From Incumbomyces delicatus (lineage: Eukaryota; Ascomycota; Eurotiomycetes; Chaetothyriales; Trichomeriaceae), in assembly GCA_017655985.1 (NCBI GenBank), contig JACJVS010000007.1:1488001-1552000 (forward strand): DNA of 64,000 nucleotides. Direction: 5' to 3'. Of this stretch, positions 42,138 to 53,182 are shown piece by piece. Numbering within the stretch: position 1 is the stretch's first letter; each line of letters starts with the position of its first letter. A program made the translations under genes and the position numbers. The notes below the pieces were generated by a model. The model had not been told where the DNA came from. It searched no databases and saw only the letters and a program-made list of their open reading frames with translations.

Positions 42138-44765
42138 TTAGATTTTAGGTTCGCAGAATGAGTGGAGAAGGTGATTGGCAATATGAGGCCTCATGTTTAC
42201 TGTTAATGACGGAATCGGTTGATTTCGTCGGGCAGCGTACTGATTGCGGAATTGTGGCTCGCTGATGGGACCAAGTGGCTTGGGCTGGAACGTAGCGTCG
42301 AGCGAATCAGTGCAGTGGCTGGCATGAGCCATGGGCTTAGACAGAGCGCTCCAACAAGCTGGGGTGGCAGCCAATTCAGTCTCGGCCAGGGGAGTGCCTC
42401 GGTCAAATTGGGAGAAATGCCGTCGTTGACGTTCTCTGTAGGCTTGACCTTCTCGTGGAGCATAGAGACCTAGTAATTTTGAAAGTTAGCCAACATGTGG
42501 GACTACGTAAAAGAGAAGCCGCATAGGTTTGTGTGCTCACTACCTGGAGAGTCTGTGCCTTCGGAGTGGAGCGGGGACGTGCAGCATTGTGTGGTTTGCT
42601 CTATTTCAGAAAGCTTCCTGCTAACGTAGATTGCCTTGCGGTTCTGGGCAGGGACTGTGTACCGACCGCCAGCTTTTTGATGGCGAGGAGGGGGAACAAC
42701 AGGGCGGAGCAGGGGCTGCGATGGTCCAGGGGAGTATTGGGGATCAGGAAGGTACAGACCAACGTGCTCGGCATTGTCGCATGAACGCTTGAGCTTGGCG
42801 GCGTTGTCTGCTGCCGGGAATGGCTCTTCCTCTCCGGCATCTGGGCAATCACCAGTCTTATAGAGCTATATTTATTCAGCGACGAACGCCACTTATTCCT
42901 CGGAAAAGTTTCACGAACCTTCGGTCGAAATGAATGTCTCTCCAGCATCACAGACGAATTACGAAATTTCTGCACCAAACAATCACGGCCTTGAATAGCT
43001 GCGAAATATTAGACCATCGACATCCTCATGTGAAGAGAGCACTGTTGACTTACTTGCGTAGGAGATTTCAGCGACCTTTTCAGATTGGAAAAGGTTCCAC
43101 TTTTGTCCAGCACGAGCTTTCGCAAAGGGAACAATTGCCATTGGGTCCACAAAATTCACGAAAGCATATCCGACGTTGCAATTGTTGGCAAAGTCGATAC
43201 GAAGGTACATAAAGTCGTACTTTCCCTTGGAGGTCTCATCTAGTAGCTGCTTTAGACTTGCTTGATCAACTCGATTGGGGATGTTTCGCAACATAATCTA
43301 AGGTGCGTCAGTCTTTGTAGCACCATCCACGAGGGCCAACGTACAGTTGTTCGAACATCCTGGCCGAGGACGATCTTTACCAGATCGACAATGTTGTGGG
43401 GAGAGTTACCAGAGCCTCGTGACGAAGGCGAAGGCCTTAGGAAAGATAGGACATCCTGAGTATGATCATGGCTGTCATTAAAAAGAGCAGGTTGACCGAA
43501 TCCGTTGATAGATTGTGGCTGTGCAATATCGGGCGTGTAAGACTTGATGGTGATGCGGTAACCCTAAGATTGTCAGTGCTTTTCAGCTAGATAAGGAGCA
43601 ACAACCTACAGAGAGTACAGCGGCTGAAAGCGAAGTGACATTCGTTCGAGCATCAGACCATTCGACGCGAAAAGACATGTAAGCATTGCCCTGGCTTCTA
43701 ACGGTGCGGAAGGCCTTAACTAGGCCAACGCCAGCACAAGCCTGGAAAACAGCCTGGGCAGAAATGCGGGACACTGGTGCGCCGACATTAACGAGGTTGA
43801 CGATATACTCAGCCACATGGTTGGAAACAGATGAGACTGGAAGGTCGTTGACACCGGCCATGTCCTTTGGGAGAAGCCAGATGCACGTAATGGGAAGATC
43901 ACACATGATATTCAATGTCATCTCCCAAGCTTGTTTGGCTTCTGCATGGTCATGGAATTCCACAGAGAAGACGCCCCTAGTTGCCATGGAGCTCGCATTG
44001 ATGTTGGCCAACGAGCTAAAGTTCTGAGAATTGTTAGCAAATCATTAGAGGAGAGCAATGGACAATACCTTGTAGGTCTGGCCGATGAAGTCGTAGGCAT
44101 GCGGGCTTCTAACAGTGAAGCCGGTCACAAGAAATGCTCTTGTAGAGAGTCTCTCGTCACTTGTGAAAATACCGACATTGTACACCATACCTTGTTGGGC
44201 GGCAACAGAAGGCCCAGACCCGATAATACCAGGAAACTGGTAATGTTCTGTCAGAGTCCGGCCGATATGAGGGGGCAAAGCGTAGTTCTAGGAAGAACAC
44301 AGGAGACTTCGGCTTACAGGAGAGTTTGCGGCGAGGTGAACTTGATCACCTGCACCTGCAAAAGAGAATTGATGAGCACCTGCGGCCGGGATCGGAGTAA
44401 ATGCCTCAGCTGTAGCAGAAAGGCTGCTCATGGTAGCGGCGTTTTGGAGCTGCTGGGAAGAGTATTTGACAGGCAGTCTAGTGTTAACAGGAGCAATTGA
44501 AACTTTTCGGCGTTCATTGAGGCTTTGGATGGTGTTGGATTCTTGTCTGAGTTTTGGTTAGCGGTAATACTTGAGACGACTAGAGAATGGCCCACCTAGC
44601 GCTGCCAAGGTCGAAGATAGGTATGTTCGTGTTATTGCCAATGTAGTCTTTACCATTGTCGGGTGACATGAATGTAGCATTCGTAGAGGGTGATCCATGC
44701 TGTGTTCGAGTACCGCCCGACGGCGGGCTAGATGATAGGACAAAGGTGGGATTGACGGGTGCCAT
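42138..44765 (-). CDS. Mei2-like RNA-binding protein (RRM_2 domain)
   Basis: Nine exons by my reading: 44596-44765, 44318-44546, 44069-44236, 43610-44023, 43345-43563, 43054-43297, 42919-42998, 42541-42865, 42138-42469; 726 residues, all phases consistent. Introns are about 45-80 nt. The hallmark is the C-terminal Mei2-type RRM (RRM_2): NIVDLVKIVLGQDVRTT, IMLRNIPNRVDQASLKQLLDE, GKYDFMYLRIDFANNCNVGYAFVNF, KVAEISYATIQGRDCLVQKFRNSSVMLE, PKLYKTGD. Upstream are weaker RRM-like regions (FRVEWSDARTNV). A conserved-looking tail LYAPREGQAYRERQRRHFSQFDRGTPLAE follows. Mei2 proteins bind RNA and drive meiosis or development. The third exon's acceptor is uncertain: a 30-nt alternative intron (44288-44317) is possible but has no branch site. 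A CTGAC and ACAG just 5' of the ATG suggest a 5' UTR intron. Confidence 0.85.
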
Positions 44766-46403
44766 GATTTTGGGTCTGTAAATCAGTCGTCAGTTAACCG
44801 GGAAGTCTAGGATCGTTATGGAGATTCAAGCTGTGTTATTAAAATTCGACAAATGTACGCATCACTCCACAATGCTTGGTTGACCTAGATCTTGTGTTCT
44901 CTTCAAGGGCCTAGCCACAGAAGATACAGTGGTTCGTCAATCAGAGGTACGACCACCAAGGAAGACCATACCTAAGCCTTTGAAGGAATGCAGTCCACAT
45001 GTAGTTTTACCAAAAGGCATCGAACTCACCTTTGACAAGTTGAGGCTTCCGAAGACTGACAGAACGATGCCGGCGGGTTGCTTATCGGTATGTAGCTGAC
45101 TTGATATCGTAACGACTGTGTGGCCACAGGTTGTTGATGGATACGAATCGAGGGACTTCGGAGACAAGGAGAAAGGCGAAGAATGGAGAAAGAGAGATTT
45201 GTAGGAGGGAAGGTGGGTTGCTCGAGCCAGAACTGGAAGGAGCAAATGGTGACATTGCAGACTAGCGCAGCTCGACCATTGAGATTTGAGAGAAACGCTC
45301 AAGGCGGCTGGGAACTGTGTTCCAAAAATCAGCAAACCTTCATTACCTCGTTCAGTTGCGCAAAGAGACTTACAAATCTCGGATTCTGCAACGAAGAAGT
45401 TTATTGATGTTATTTGCATGATCTCCCATTGGTAGGCATGGTTTCAACTCAGGTTTCTTCACTTTCATTAATCCGGCTCAGGTTCTGGATCTCGCCATCT
45501 GTCTTCTTTACAGACGTGAACTGAAGACGGTTGCTAATGCCATGGTCGGAGAAAGCTGTAAGACCCAAAGGATGTCTTTCGTAGCATTGTAAACACTGAC
45601 TATCAATTTTTCTTCGAATGAAGTCGAAGACCGTTTTCGTAGCTTGCCCACCCGTGGATCAGAGCTGAGGAGATTGGTGAGGAACGTGGCGGCCACGTGC
45701 GACCCCAAGTCAACTTGGGGAGATTCTCTCACCGACACTTCAAGAGGCTTCTCGGATTCAGGTTGGATAATCTGCCCGTCAAGGACTCAATTTCATCATC
45801 GGCCATCACGACGAAATTGAGGGTAGCAAAGTCCTGGCCTCATCCCGTAAGGCGCGAACAGAGCAGTCGGACAAGGATTGAGCTGGAGGGCCAGAAAGGA
45901 CGTCCGCATCGTTGTCAGGGCGGATGCTTGGGAATAAGTCTGCGCATGTTGATCGTATAGAGGTAGGGTATAGCTACTAAACGGAAGCTTTGGAGAAGGC
46001 AAGTGTGAAGAAGTTCAGTAGCAGAAACTGCCTGACTGTCGACTACACCTAGGTATGTAAGGATGTCACCGGCGTTTCGCTAGCAACCTTTAGTGGCTTG
46101 GCGACGAGGTCAGATCCGTCCCCCCCCCTCAAGGCGCCAATCAAAACATTATCAAACTGTCATCAAAGTCAACAGCATCGGCAGAAAATCCGTATGTGAC
46201 ACCGAATTTAACATTTAGATACTTGATAATTCAGAGGCGCAAATCTTAGAGTGACTCGGACTCAACAGTGCACCGTACCGCCTATCAATTACCGGCGGAA
46301 ACAACTTATCGGCACGAAGGGAGCACACTTTATAATTGAGCATCGAATATTCTTTGAGAAGAGGTCAAGCCGTAACGCCGTCCCTCGCCGTGAGCGACTT
46401 GAG
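44766..46403. promoter_or_regulatory. divergent region of Mei2-like and sec15 genes
   Basis: About 1.6 kb. On the minus strand a likely 5' UTR intron ends at an ACAG about 9 bases before the Mei2-like ATG; donors GTATGG near 44968 and GTGAGT near 45030 are candidates. A minus-strand frame at 45508-45738 has no family signal. A partial CACCTAGGTA lies at about 46047-46056. Confidence 0.4.
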
Positions 46404-48915
46404 ATGCCTTCAGTTGCAAGATTTCGAAACGATTCCTCTACGGTCATCAAGCAGGTATGCCTTTTCGGGCGGAGTTACGTGCAAACACTAAGTCCAATAG
46501 ATAGTGGTCTCGCCCTCGGATGATGATTATGTAGATCAGTTGATACCTTCTATTCGAGACTTCAGCCATGGCAACAGAACTGCTCATCTGTTGAATGAAT
46601 TGCAAAGTTTCGCCGCTGAAAAAGAGACCGAGATCGAGCGTCAATGCAACACGAACCACCAAGGTTTTGTGGACTCAGTGAACCAGCTGCTACGGATCCG
46701 AGAGGGTACGGTTCATCTCACCAACGAGATCTTGGAACTCAATACGGAGATCCAGGCAAGCACTGAAACACTTGTCGATCAGAAAAAGGCGCTGGTTGAA
46801 TCTCGTGGCATTCGCCAGAATCTTGACGAAGCGAAGGCTGCTTTGAACGATTGTCTTGAAGTTCTGAGACTGGCGAACCAAGTTGAAGACCTGTTGGTTC
46901 AACGAAAATATTACGCCGCGTTGCGTGCGCTCGATGAGTTGCAAAATGTGCATCTGCAAGCAGTAACTCAATACAAGATCAGTGAAATTATTCAAAAGTC
47001 TGTGCCAGCCACACAAAAGAAGATTGCCGAAACAGTCATGACAGACCTCAACACTTGGCTATTCCGAGTGCGGGAAATGTCACAGTACCTGGGAGAGTTA
47101 TCATTTTATCACACCAATCTTCGCAAAGACAGACTTCGGGAGAGAACCGAGAAAAATGACTACTTGGGCAATTTCAAACTCAATTCCGCCATAGAGCTCG
47201 TTGCAGATGAGCATGAAGAGTTTGACATTCTTCATACCGACGAGCTGGAAGTCGACTTCAGTCCGCTCTTTGAAGCGCTACATATCCACCAAACCCTGAA
47301 CCAAATGGATAAATTTAGAGCTGAATATGCTAGCAATCGCCGGACCCAGAAAGATCTTCTCCTGAACGCTACATCACTGAGCCTTGCCGAGGAAGACCTT
47401 GCTGGACTACACACGATTCTAGAAGACATTGCCGGGTTCGCGATTATGGAATGTGCAACCATGAAAAAGGTCCCGGACCTACGCACCAGTTCTGACGTAG
47501 AGGAACTCTGGGATTCTCTGAATCACACCGCCATCTCCCACATCAGCAGGGCATTGCCTCAAGTTGACAACGCCGAACACCTGCTCAAAATCAAAGAGCT
47601 AGTTGTTGTGTACATTCAAACAATGTCGAACTACGGTTACAATACTACGCTAATGTCTCAGCTTCTCCTTACCCTTTTCGACAAATATACTGATCTCCTT
47701 AACCAACGCTTCAGCGAAGACTTCCTCGAGATTGTCAGCACAGACGACTATATGCCTATGCCAATTCAAAATAGCGAAGAGTTTGAAAAGGTCGTCAATG
47801 TCTCGTGGTATACTCCCGAACAACCTGTATCTTCCATCCACTTCCCGACGGTTTTTCCATTCAGTCAGATGTACCCTCTTTGCTGCATCAACATCCGCAA
47901 CTTTCTCAACCAATTTTACTTCTTTGCCGATGACAGCTTTCCGAACCCGGGAATAATCGACTCCAGACTCCTCGCAAGCCTGGACGACCTCCTGACTACG
48001 AAAGTCTGTAGCAGCCTCATAGCTCGGCTCTCTTCTCAATACCTCGGCCAGGTCGTGCAGATCCTCATCAACCTGGACCATTTCGAAATCGCGTGTCGCG
48101 AACTTGAATCCCTTCTCATCCAGGCCCGACGTAGCAATACCACACCGTTCCCGATGGCCTCCTCGACCAGCTCTTCGTCACGACCTACTTCGGCGCCTGG
48201 TGCTAATAACTCAATCCACCTCAACGCCACAGCTGCATTCACGCAACACAAGAAGACAGCGGAAAACCGTATTTTTGAACTTGTCAATTCCAAAGTCAGC
48301 GATCTCGTCGAAACTTCCGACTATGACTGGCTCACGCATGTCTATCCACCACCCGAGCCATCGGAATACATCCCGGCCCTTACACAGTACCTGTCCAACA
48401 TCATGTCTAGCGTTCTCCTCTCCCTCCCCAATGAGCTCAAAAACCTAATGCTCTTCAACGCAATCAGCCACACAGCCTCGTGCATCCTGGCCATCCCACT
48501 TGCCGATTCTGTGAGCCGCATCACAACAGGCGCTATCGCGCAACTCCGCCTTGATGTCGACGAACTCGTCAAGTACGTAGAAACGCTCCCTACAGCGCCG
48601 ATCCTATTGGAGTCTCTCGACGAGCTCATTCAGACAGTCGCACTGATGGAAACCGATTCTCCGGAAGAATTCTACGACATCTCCCTCCGAAACAAGAAGT
48701 ACAGAGGCGTTGATCCCATGAAAGGCCCGGTGCTCCTAGAGAAGGTTGTCAAGGAAGCGCCGCCGTCGGGGATGTCTACGTTCTCGGGACGGAAGAGTGG
48801 GGGTGCAGACACGGGTAGCAGGGTAGGTGCTGGCGCATCAGGTGCTGGTGCGAGCATGGGCCGGGCGGCCGGGATGGCTGCGGGTTTCAGGGATCGCTTT
48901 ATGCATAATCGATAG
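46404..48915 (+). CDS. sec15: exocyst subunit Sec15
   Basis: Exon 1 (46404-46454) and exon 2 (46501-48915) with a 46-nt intron (GTATGC..AATAG) give 821 residues, the usual size for the family (human EXOC6 about 804, yeast 910). The N-terminal coiled-coil region (VDSVNQLLRIREGTVHLTNEI, then LDEAKAALNDCLEVLRLANQVEDLLVQRKYYAALRALDELQ) and the helical C-terminal domain (FYFFADDSFPNPGIIDSRLLASLDDLLTTKV, QILINLDHFEIACRELE) are characteristic. A Ser-rich insert near residue 560 and a Gly/Ala-rich end vary. Sec15 is the exocyst component that binds Rab GTPase Sec4/Rab11 on secretory vesicles and directs tethering at growing tips. The gene diverges from the Mei2-like gene. Confidence 0.95.
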
Positions 48916-49444
48916 GAATCGAACCGGAAATGAGATCGCGCGGCGTACAGAACCTATCAATGAGCACCTATTGGCCGGTAGTACCGCGATGGAGTATTGC
49001 AGAAAGAGCTGGGCATCATGATACTCGCGTATAGCTAGCCTGGTTCCAAATGGAGAATGTGCAGACATTAGCCAGCTTCTTAGCTGCTTGGAAAACGTCG
49101 ATCTACCCCGGTCTTCTAGCTGTAGGAATTCATGGAGGTGAACCTTTTAGAAGCACAAATCTTGTATAATGATAAGATCTATACTGACCGAGGCCTTACA
49201 GAATGACTGGAACAGTCTGCTATCTACTCGACATAACGCCTCCCTTGTTGTTGACAGATGGACTGGATTCAGTCTGTGCTGGTGAGGGAAGGCCAGTCTC
49301 GGATACTTTTGTGCCCTTAATTGATATCTTGGCACAATCGTCATTAGTCGTAAATTCATCCGTCCTTTGACCGGCTTCCACCATCTTCTCCTGGTACCGG
49401 CCGGGCCCACGATTCCATTGCGCTGAGCTATGTTGTCCTGGCTC
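48916..49444. other. intergenic, convergent 3' regions
   Basis: Between the convergent sec15 and hapE stops. No gene seen; a GGTTCGATTCC-like B-box near 48918-48930 (minus) has no surrounding tRNA fold. Confidence 0.5.
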
Positions 49445-50730
49445 CTAACCAGGACCATATTCTTGAGGATCATCTCCTCCTGCAGTTCGCGGTCTCGTCG
49501 AGTAACCCTGAGACTGTGGACGCTGTTGCATTGACGGATACATGGATTGGCCGCCACCAAACTGACCCTGTGCAGCGTACGGATGGTATATCCCCTGGTC
49601 ACCAAACATTTGTGGCGCGGGTTGGGGGTAGCCTTGGTTGGGATCCTGATGACCGTCGCCACCCATCTGACCAGCGTACATTTGGTTCGTCCGGTATTGG
49701 TTGTCCGGCGGTGGCATCCCTCCGTGTGGCATTGGATTGTAGTCTTGCATCTGCTGTGGAGCAGCTTGTTGCTGTGGCACCTGCTGAGCGGCCGGTTGCT
49801 GGCCGCCAGAAGTGGTTGGCCTCTTCGAACTGTGGCCTCCTGCGTCTTCTCTGGGCACAATGTCAATCAGGAAGTCGAACATGTCACTCTTTGCCAAGGC
49901 GGCGGCAATATCGCTGCGCTGCAAGGTTCTCCTCTTGTTGTCTTCGGCGTGAATCCAAGCTCGCATAGTCAGTTCGGTTATGAAGATGTCGCAACCCTTC
50001 GCAAAGAGAATGGGGGCTTCGGCCGAGATCATTTTGACCTCGGGATCAGCCTTCATGACCTTCTTAATGCGAGCAAGAGGCAGTTGGTGGATTTTGAAGT
50101 CATGATTGTCGGTTTCGAGGTGGTTGATTGTTTGTTGCCAGTAAGTGGCCAGGATTTCGCGCGCGGTCCCGGTCAAGCCTTGATTGATCTAAAAGTTGCG
50201 TCAGCTGAGCGGGCCTCGAACAGATGGAAGGCAGCTACTCTACGTACATTTTGCCAGAGACCTGAATACAGTTCGGTATGCGGAACATATCCTTGCGCCG
50301 AAAGCTGTGAAGGAAGCCAGAGTCAGTCGCAATTCGTCCTTGGGTGGTTCATGATGCGAGGCAATACGCAGCGTTTTCTCTCTGTGGGGTTCCTTTTCTC
50401 TTGCGGCTCAGCAGTATCGGTCGAGCTGGATCTGACCGACGGCTCGCCGGGCTCGCCAGCGCCAATGCGATCAGGAGCCATCGCGCTGGCTTCGCAACTT
50501 CCGCGCAAAATGTAAGGGATGAGTTTCACGTACCGAAGCGCTAGCCCCTATAAATACTGCAATCAGCATCACGTTCCACCAAAGCATTAGAGTCCGAAAC
50601 TGGGCTTTCGGATGCGTGCAAACAATGGGGTTGTCGACCTACCATAGTGGCCACCCTGGGTGATGTCATACAATGGTTGCTGCTGATTGCGCTGATTCTG
50701 TTGGTTCGATCCCTGCTGTTGCTGTTCCAT
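49445..50730 (-). CDS. hapE: CCAAT-binding complex subunit HapE/Hap5 (NF-YC)
   Basis: Four exons (50643-50730, 50534-50547, 50248-50304, 49445-50188) with introns of 95, 229 and 59 nt give 300 residues. Exon 2 is 14 nt (encodes the end of a Gly codon and ASAS). Exon 1 is Gln/Asn-rich. Exon 3 carries SAQGYVPHTELYSGLWQN and exon 4 the histone fold: LATYWQQTINHLE, IHQLPLARIKKVMKADPEVKMISAEAPILFAKGCDIFITELTMRAWIHAEDNKRRTLQRSDIAAALAKSDMFDFLIDIVPRE. This is nearly invariant in NF-YC proteins. A Gln/Pro/Gly-rich activator-like tail follows. HapE pairs with HapC and HapB to bind CCAAT and, with HapX, controls iron and redox genes. It diverges from fcf2. A 322-codon antisense frame over it is a shadow. 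Confidence 0.95.
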
Positions 50731-52238
50731 GTCGACGGGTTTCGCGCATGCGAGGCAGACGCAGAGCTACTTGAGTGGATGGCCGAGGCACGCGACAGAG
50801 ACGGCAGTTGCGATCGACGCGCTTGACGAGGTTGCGATCACCGCGTCACAGCCAGGGAAAGTACACGAGAAGCTCAAGTAACGATCGCGTAGCGCAACAT
50901 CAAAGAGAAAATGTTTTTAGAGGCTGCGGTGACGTGCAAGAAGACGAACCAATGCGCGAGGTAAAGTGTGGTTAGAAGAACAGTCCCCGGTACCAGCTGT
51001 AAACTGGCTAGCGGATAGGCGTCGTAGCGGGGTCTTCTTTCCTGTCCAGAGCAGGGCGAAAATGAGCGAGCGAGTCTGGCTCTTGTCGGCTGCGTCCAGA
51101 GGGTTTCATGACTGAAATGAATACGGTGCTGAATGTACGTTCGATCTCTACCCTACAATGATGGCTATTGTTTACATGAAGCTCGTCGCGCTTGTGACCA
51201 CCAATCATCGAGACGACCACAATGGAGCTGATGGTCCAATGACCTTGGGCATCATCTAGCTCAATTTGCACGACCAGTCACCAGTCACCGACCAGCTCGC
51301 TGAGAATTTTAATTTGCCCGCCCTATGAGACACGTTGCCAAATGCCTCATTCCAAGCCGATAGGTGCGCACTAAATTTTGGAACGCTGTGTGGAAGAGAC
51401 GCAGGATGAGCGTGAATGAAATTGTTTCTCAGGTACATCAGGCTGATTGTTCGTCGACTTTGGACAACTCCAACACGATGCTACCTGCAGCCTTTGTGTA
51501 GCCATGCATCAACGTCATCAGATGACGATCGGCCCTCCACCGCCCTACTCGAGAACTCTCGCAAACTCACTGCCTGGTGCTCCAAAAAAAGCCATGTAAT
51601 AACAACAAACACCGACGCAACATGCACCACTTCATCATCAACTTGGGAACCTCTCTTATTTTCGCTGTTCTGAAACGGCCAATAATGACGTGTGAGCTAA
51701 TTTCTCAACCCTGCTTTGTCCTGAAACTTCCTAGCTACAATATTTCAAAGTCGCAGCGGTGAGGGAAATGCGCTCATCGATGCCTTGGGCCGGCTACAAT
51801 CTTGCACTGTGATAATGGTTGCAAAAACGCCTTTGTAGTCTACCATCACGCCTTGAATATTGGGCACTAACGCATAATTTCTGGCCCTTTCATGGCCACC
51901 TTGCTTCATATCTTGAACTCTTTCAAAGTTGAATTTTCGACCCAGCCAGCCTCGTTTAGGCAGCCGCCAAGATCAAAGCCTTCCAAGGCTGTGCTGAAGT
52001 ATTCCACCGTAGTTCCGGCAACCGATTGCTCACGCTTGCACTTGTGGCTTGATACAGGCTCGCATACGCGGTAAACTACGGTGGGCCGGATTTCCTCTTT
52101 ATGCAACTCAACCAACACCACAACCAAATTTTTAATAAGTCGCCAGTAATATGCTCATCTACCACCCCGTGCACCAGCGCACCATGGGTTGATGTGCCCG
52201 ACTCCAGGTATCAGTAACTGACTTCAAGGCTCTCAAAA
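50731..52238. promoter_or_regulatory. divergent region of hapE and fcf2
   Basis: About 1.5 kb. CCAAT pentamers occur at 50949-50953, 51201-51205 and 51236-51240 on the plus strand, which is about the number chance predicts. No gene recognised in it. Confidence 0.4.
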
Positions 52239-53182
52239 ATGTCCATGGCATTCAAAGACGCCGACGAAACTGCAGTAGCAGCTGCCCCGGAGATTCTTTC
52301 AGATCGTCGAATTGATGAATTGCTCAGGGAGGCCGAGGGTCGCCTACGTCAAAGAGCAGGTCTCGAGCCACATGGTATAGAAGACACCCTCGTTCTCGAT
52401 ACGGCCAAAGACTCTGGTTCTGCTGCAGCAATTCGTCTGCCGCGGCTAGAACACAGGCTTGGGCGATCTCCGTACCTTGAGAAGCGTAACGGCGTTGCAA
52501 AGGCAAATGTTAGTCTAATGGTTCCGATAGAGCAGCGTCGAATGGCAGATGGTCTCAGAGCTGTTGAAAGTAAATCAGGCCAAAGCAAGAAGGTGGTACG
52601 TGCAGCTCTCTTCGCTGGAACTCGTTTTCATCAGCAGGAGGAAATTTCACCCCAATTTTCCCTTGATGCACATCAGCGCCTCATTTTGAGGTTGCCGTGC
52701 TTCTCTGAGAGTTTACACCAAATTCATAGTTACTCTGACTTTAGTCAAACACATTATCTGTTGCATACATCCATGGTGCTAGACGATGAGCTAACATCTA
52801 TCAACAGAATGACCAGACCGACGCAGGATCTGATTGGTTTAACTTGCCAAAGACTCAAGTCACCTCAAGCCTCAAGCGCGACCTCCAACTTATCGAAATG
52901 CGCAATGTCCTTGATCCTCACAGGCACTATAAAAAGAGCGCACGGAAGGGAAGCATCCCAACGTTCTCACAGGTTGGTACGGTCGTCGAAGGCGCTGCAG
53001 AGTGGTACACTGGTCGCATCAATAGGAAAGATCGGTCAAAGAACTTTGTTGAAGAGGCAATGCGGAACGAAAAAGAGACCGGTCGCTTCAAAAGGAAGTA
53101 CAATGAAATCCAAGATGCAAAAACGAGCGGTAAGAAGGCACATTACAAGAAGCTCATGGCGAAGAGGAAAAAGCAGGTCTAA
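52239..53182 (+). CDS. fcf2: Fcf2, pre-rRNA processing factor
   Basis: Two exons (52239-52595 and 52808-53182) across a 212-nt intron (donor GTACGT, branch GCTAACA, acceptor CAACAG) give 243 residues; a second ATG at 52245 is equally possible. The N-terminal half is charged and disordered. The C-terminal half is the Fcf2 domain: DWFNLPKTQVTSSLKRDLQLIEMRNVLDPHRHYKK, IPTFSQVGTVVEGAAEWYTGRINRKDR, then FVEEAMRNEKETGRFKRKYNEIQ and a basic end LMAKRKKQV. Yeast Fcf2 is a nucleolar protein needed for the early A0, A1 and A2 cleavages of 35S pre-rRNA; the human relative is DNTTIP2. Length is close to yeast Fcf2 (217). The intron is the longest of the small-gene introns here. Confidence 0.93.

Noticed and set aside
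45508..45960. Minus-strand frames that can be spliced into a 76-residue protein starting MADDEIESL
   Set aside because: A GTGAGA..CTCAG intron can be drawn but the product has no family signal and the second half reads like random sequence.
48900..48945. B-box-like GGTTCGATTCC on the minus strand
   Set aside because: Flanks do not form a T-stem and no A box or acceptor stem is present.
49547..50515. 322-codon plus-strand frame opposite hapE
   Set aside because: It is the antisense shadow of the NF-YC histone fold exons and crosses their introns; no family signal.
50940..51240. Three CCAAT boxes upstream of hapE as evidence for autoregulation
   Set aside because: About three CCAAT pentamers are expected by chance in 1.5 kb counting both strands.
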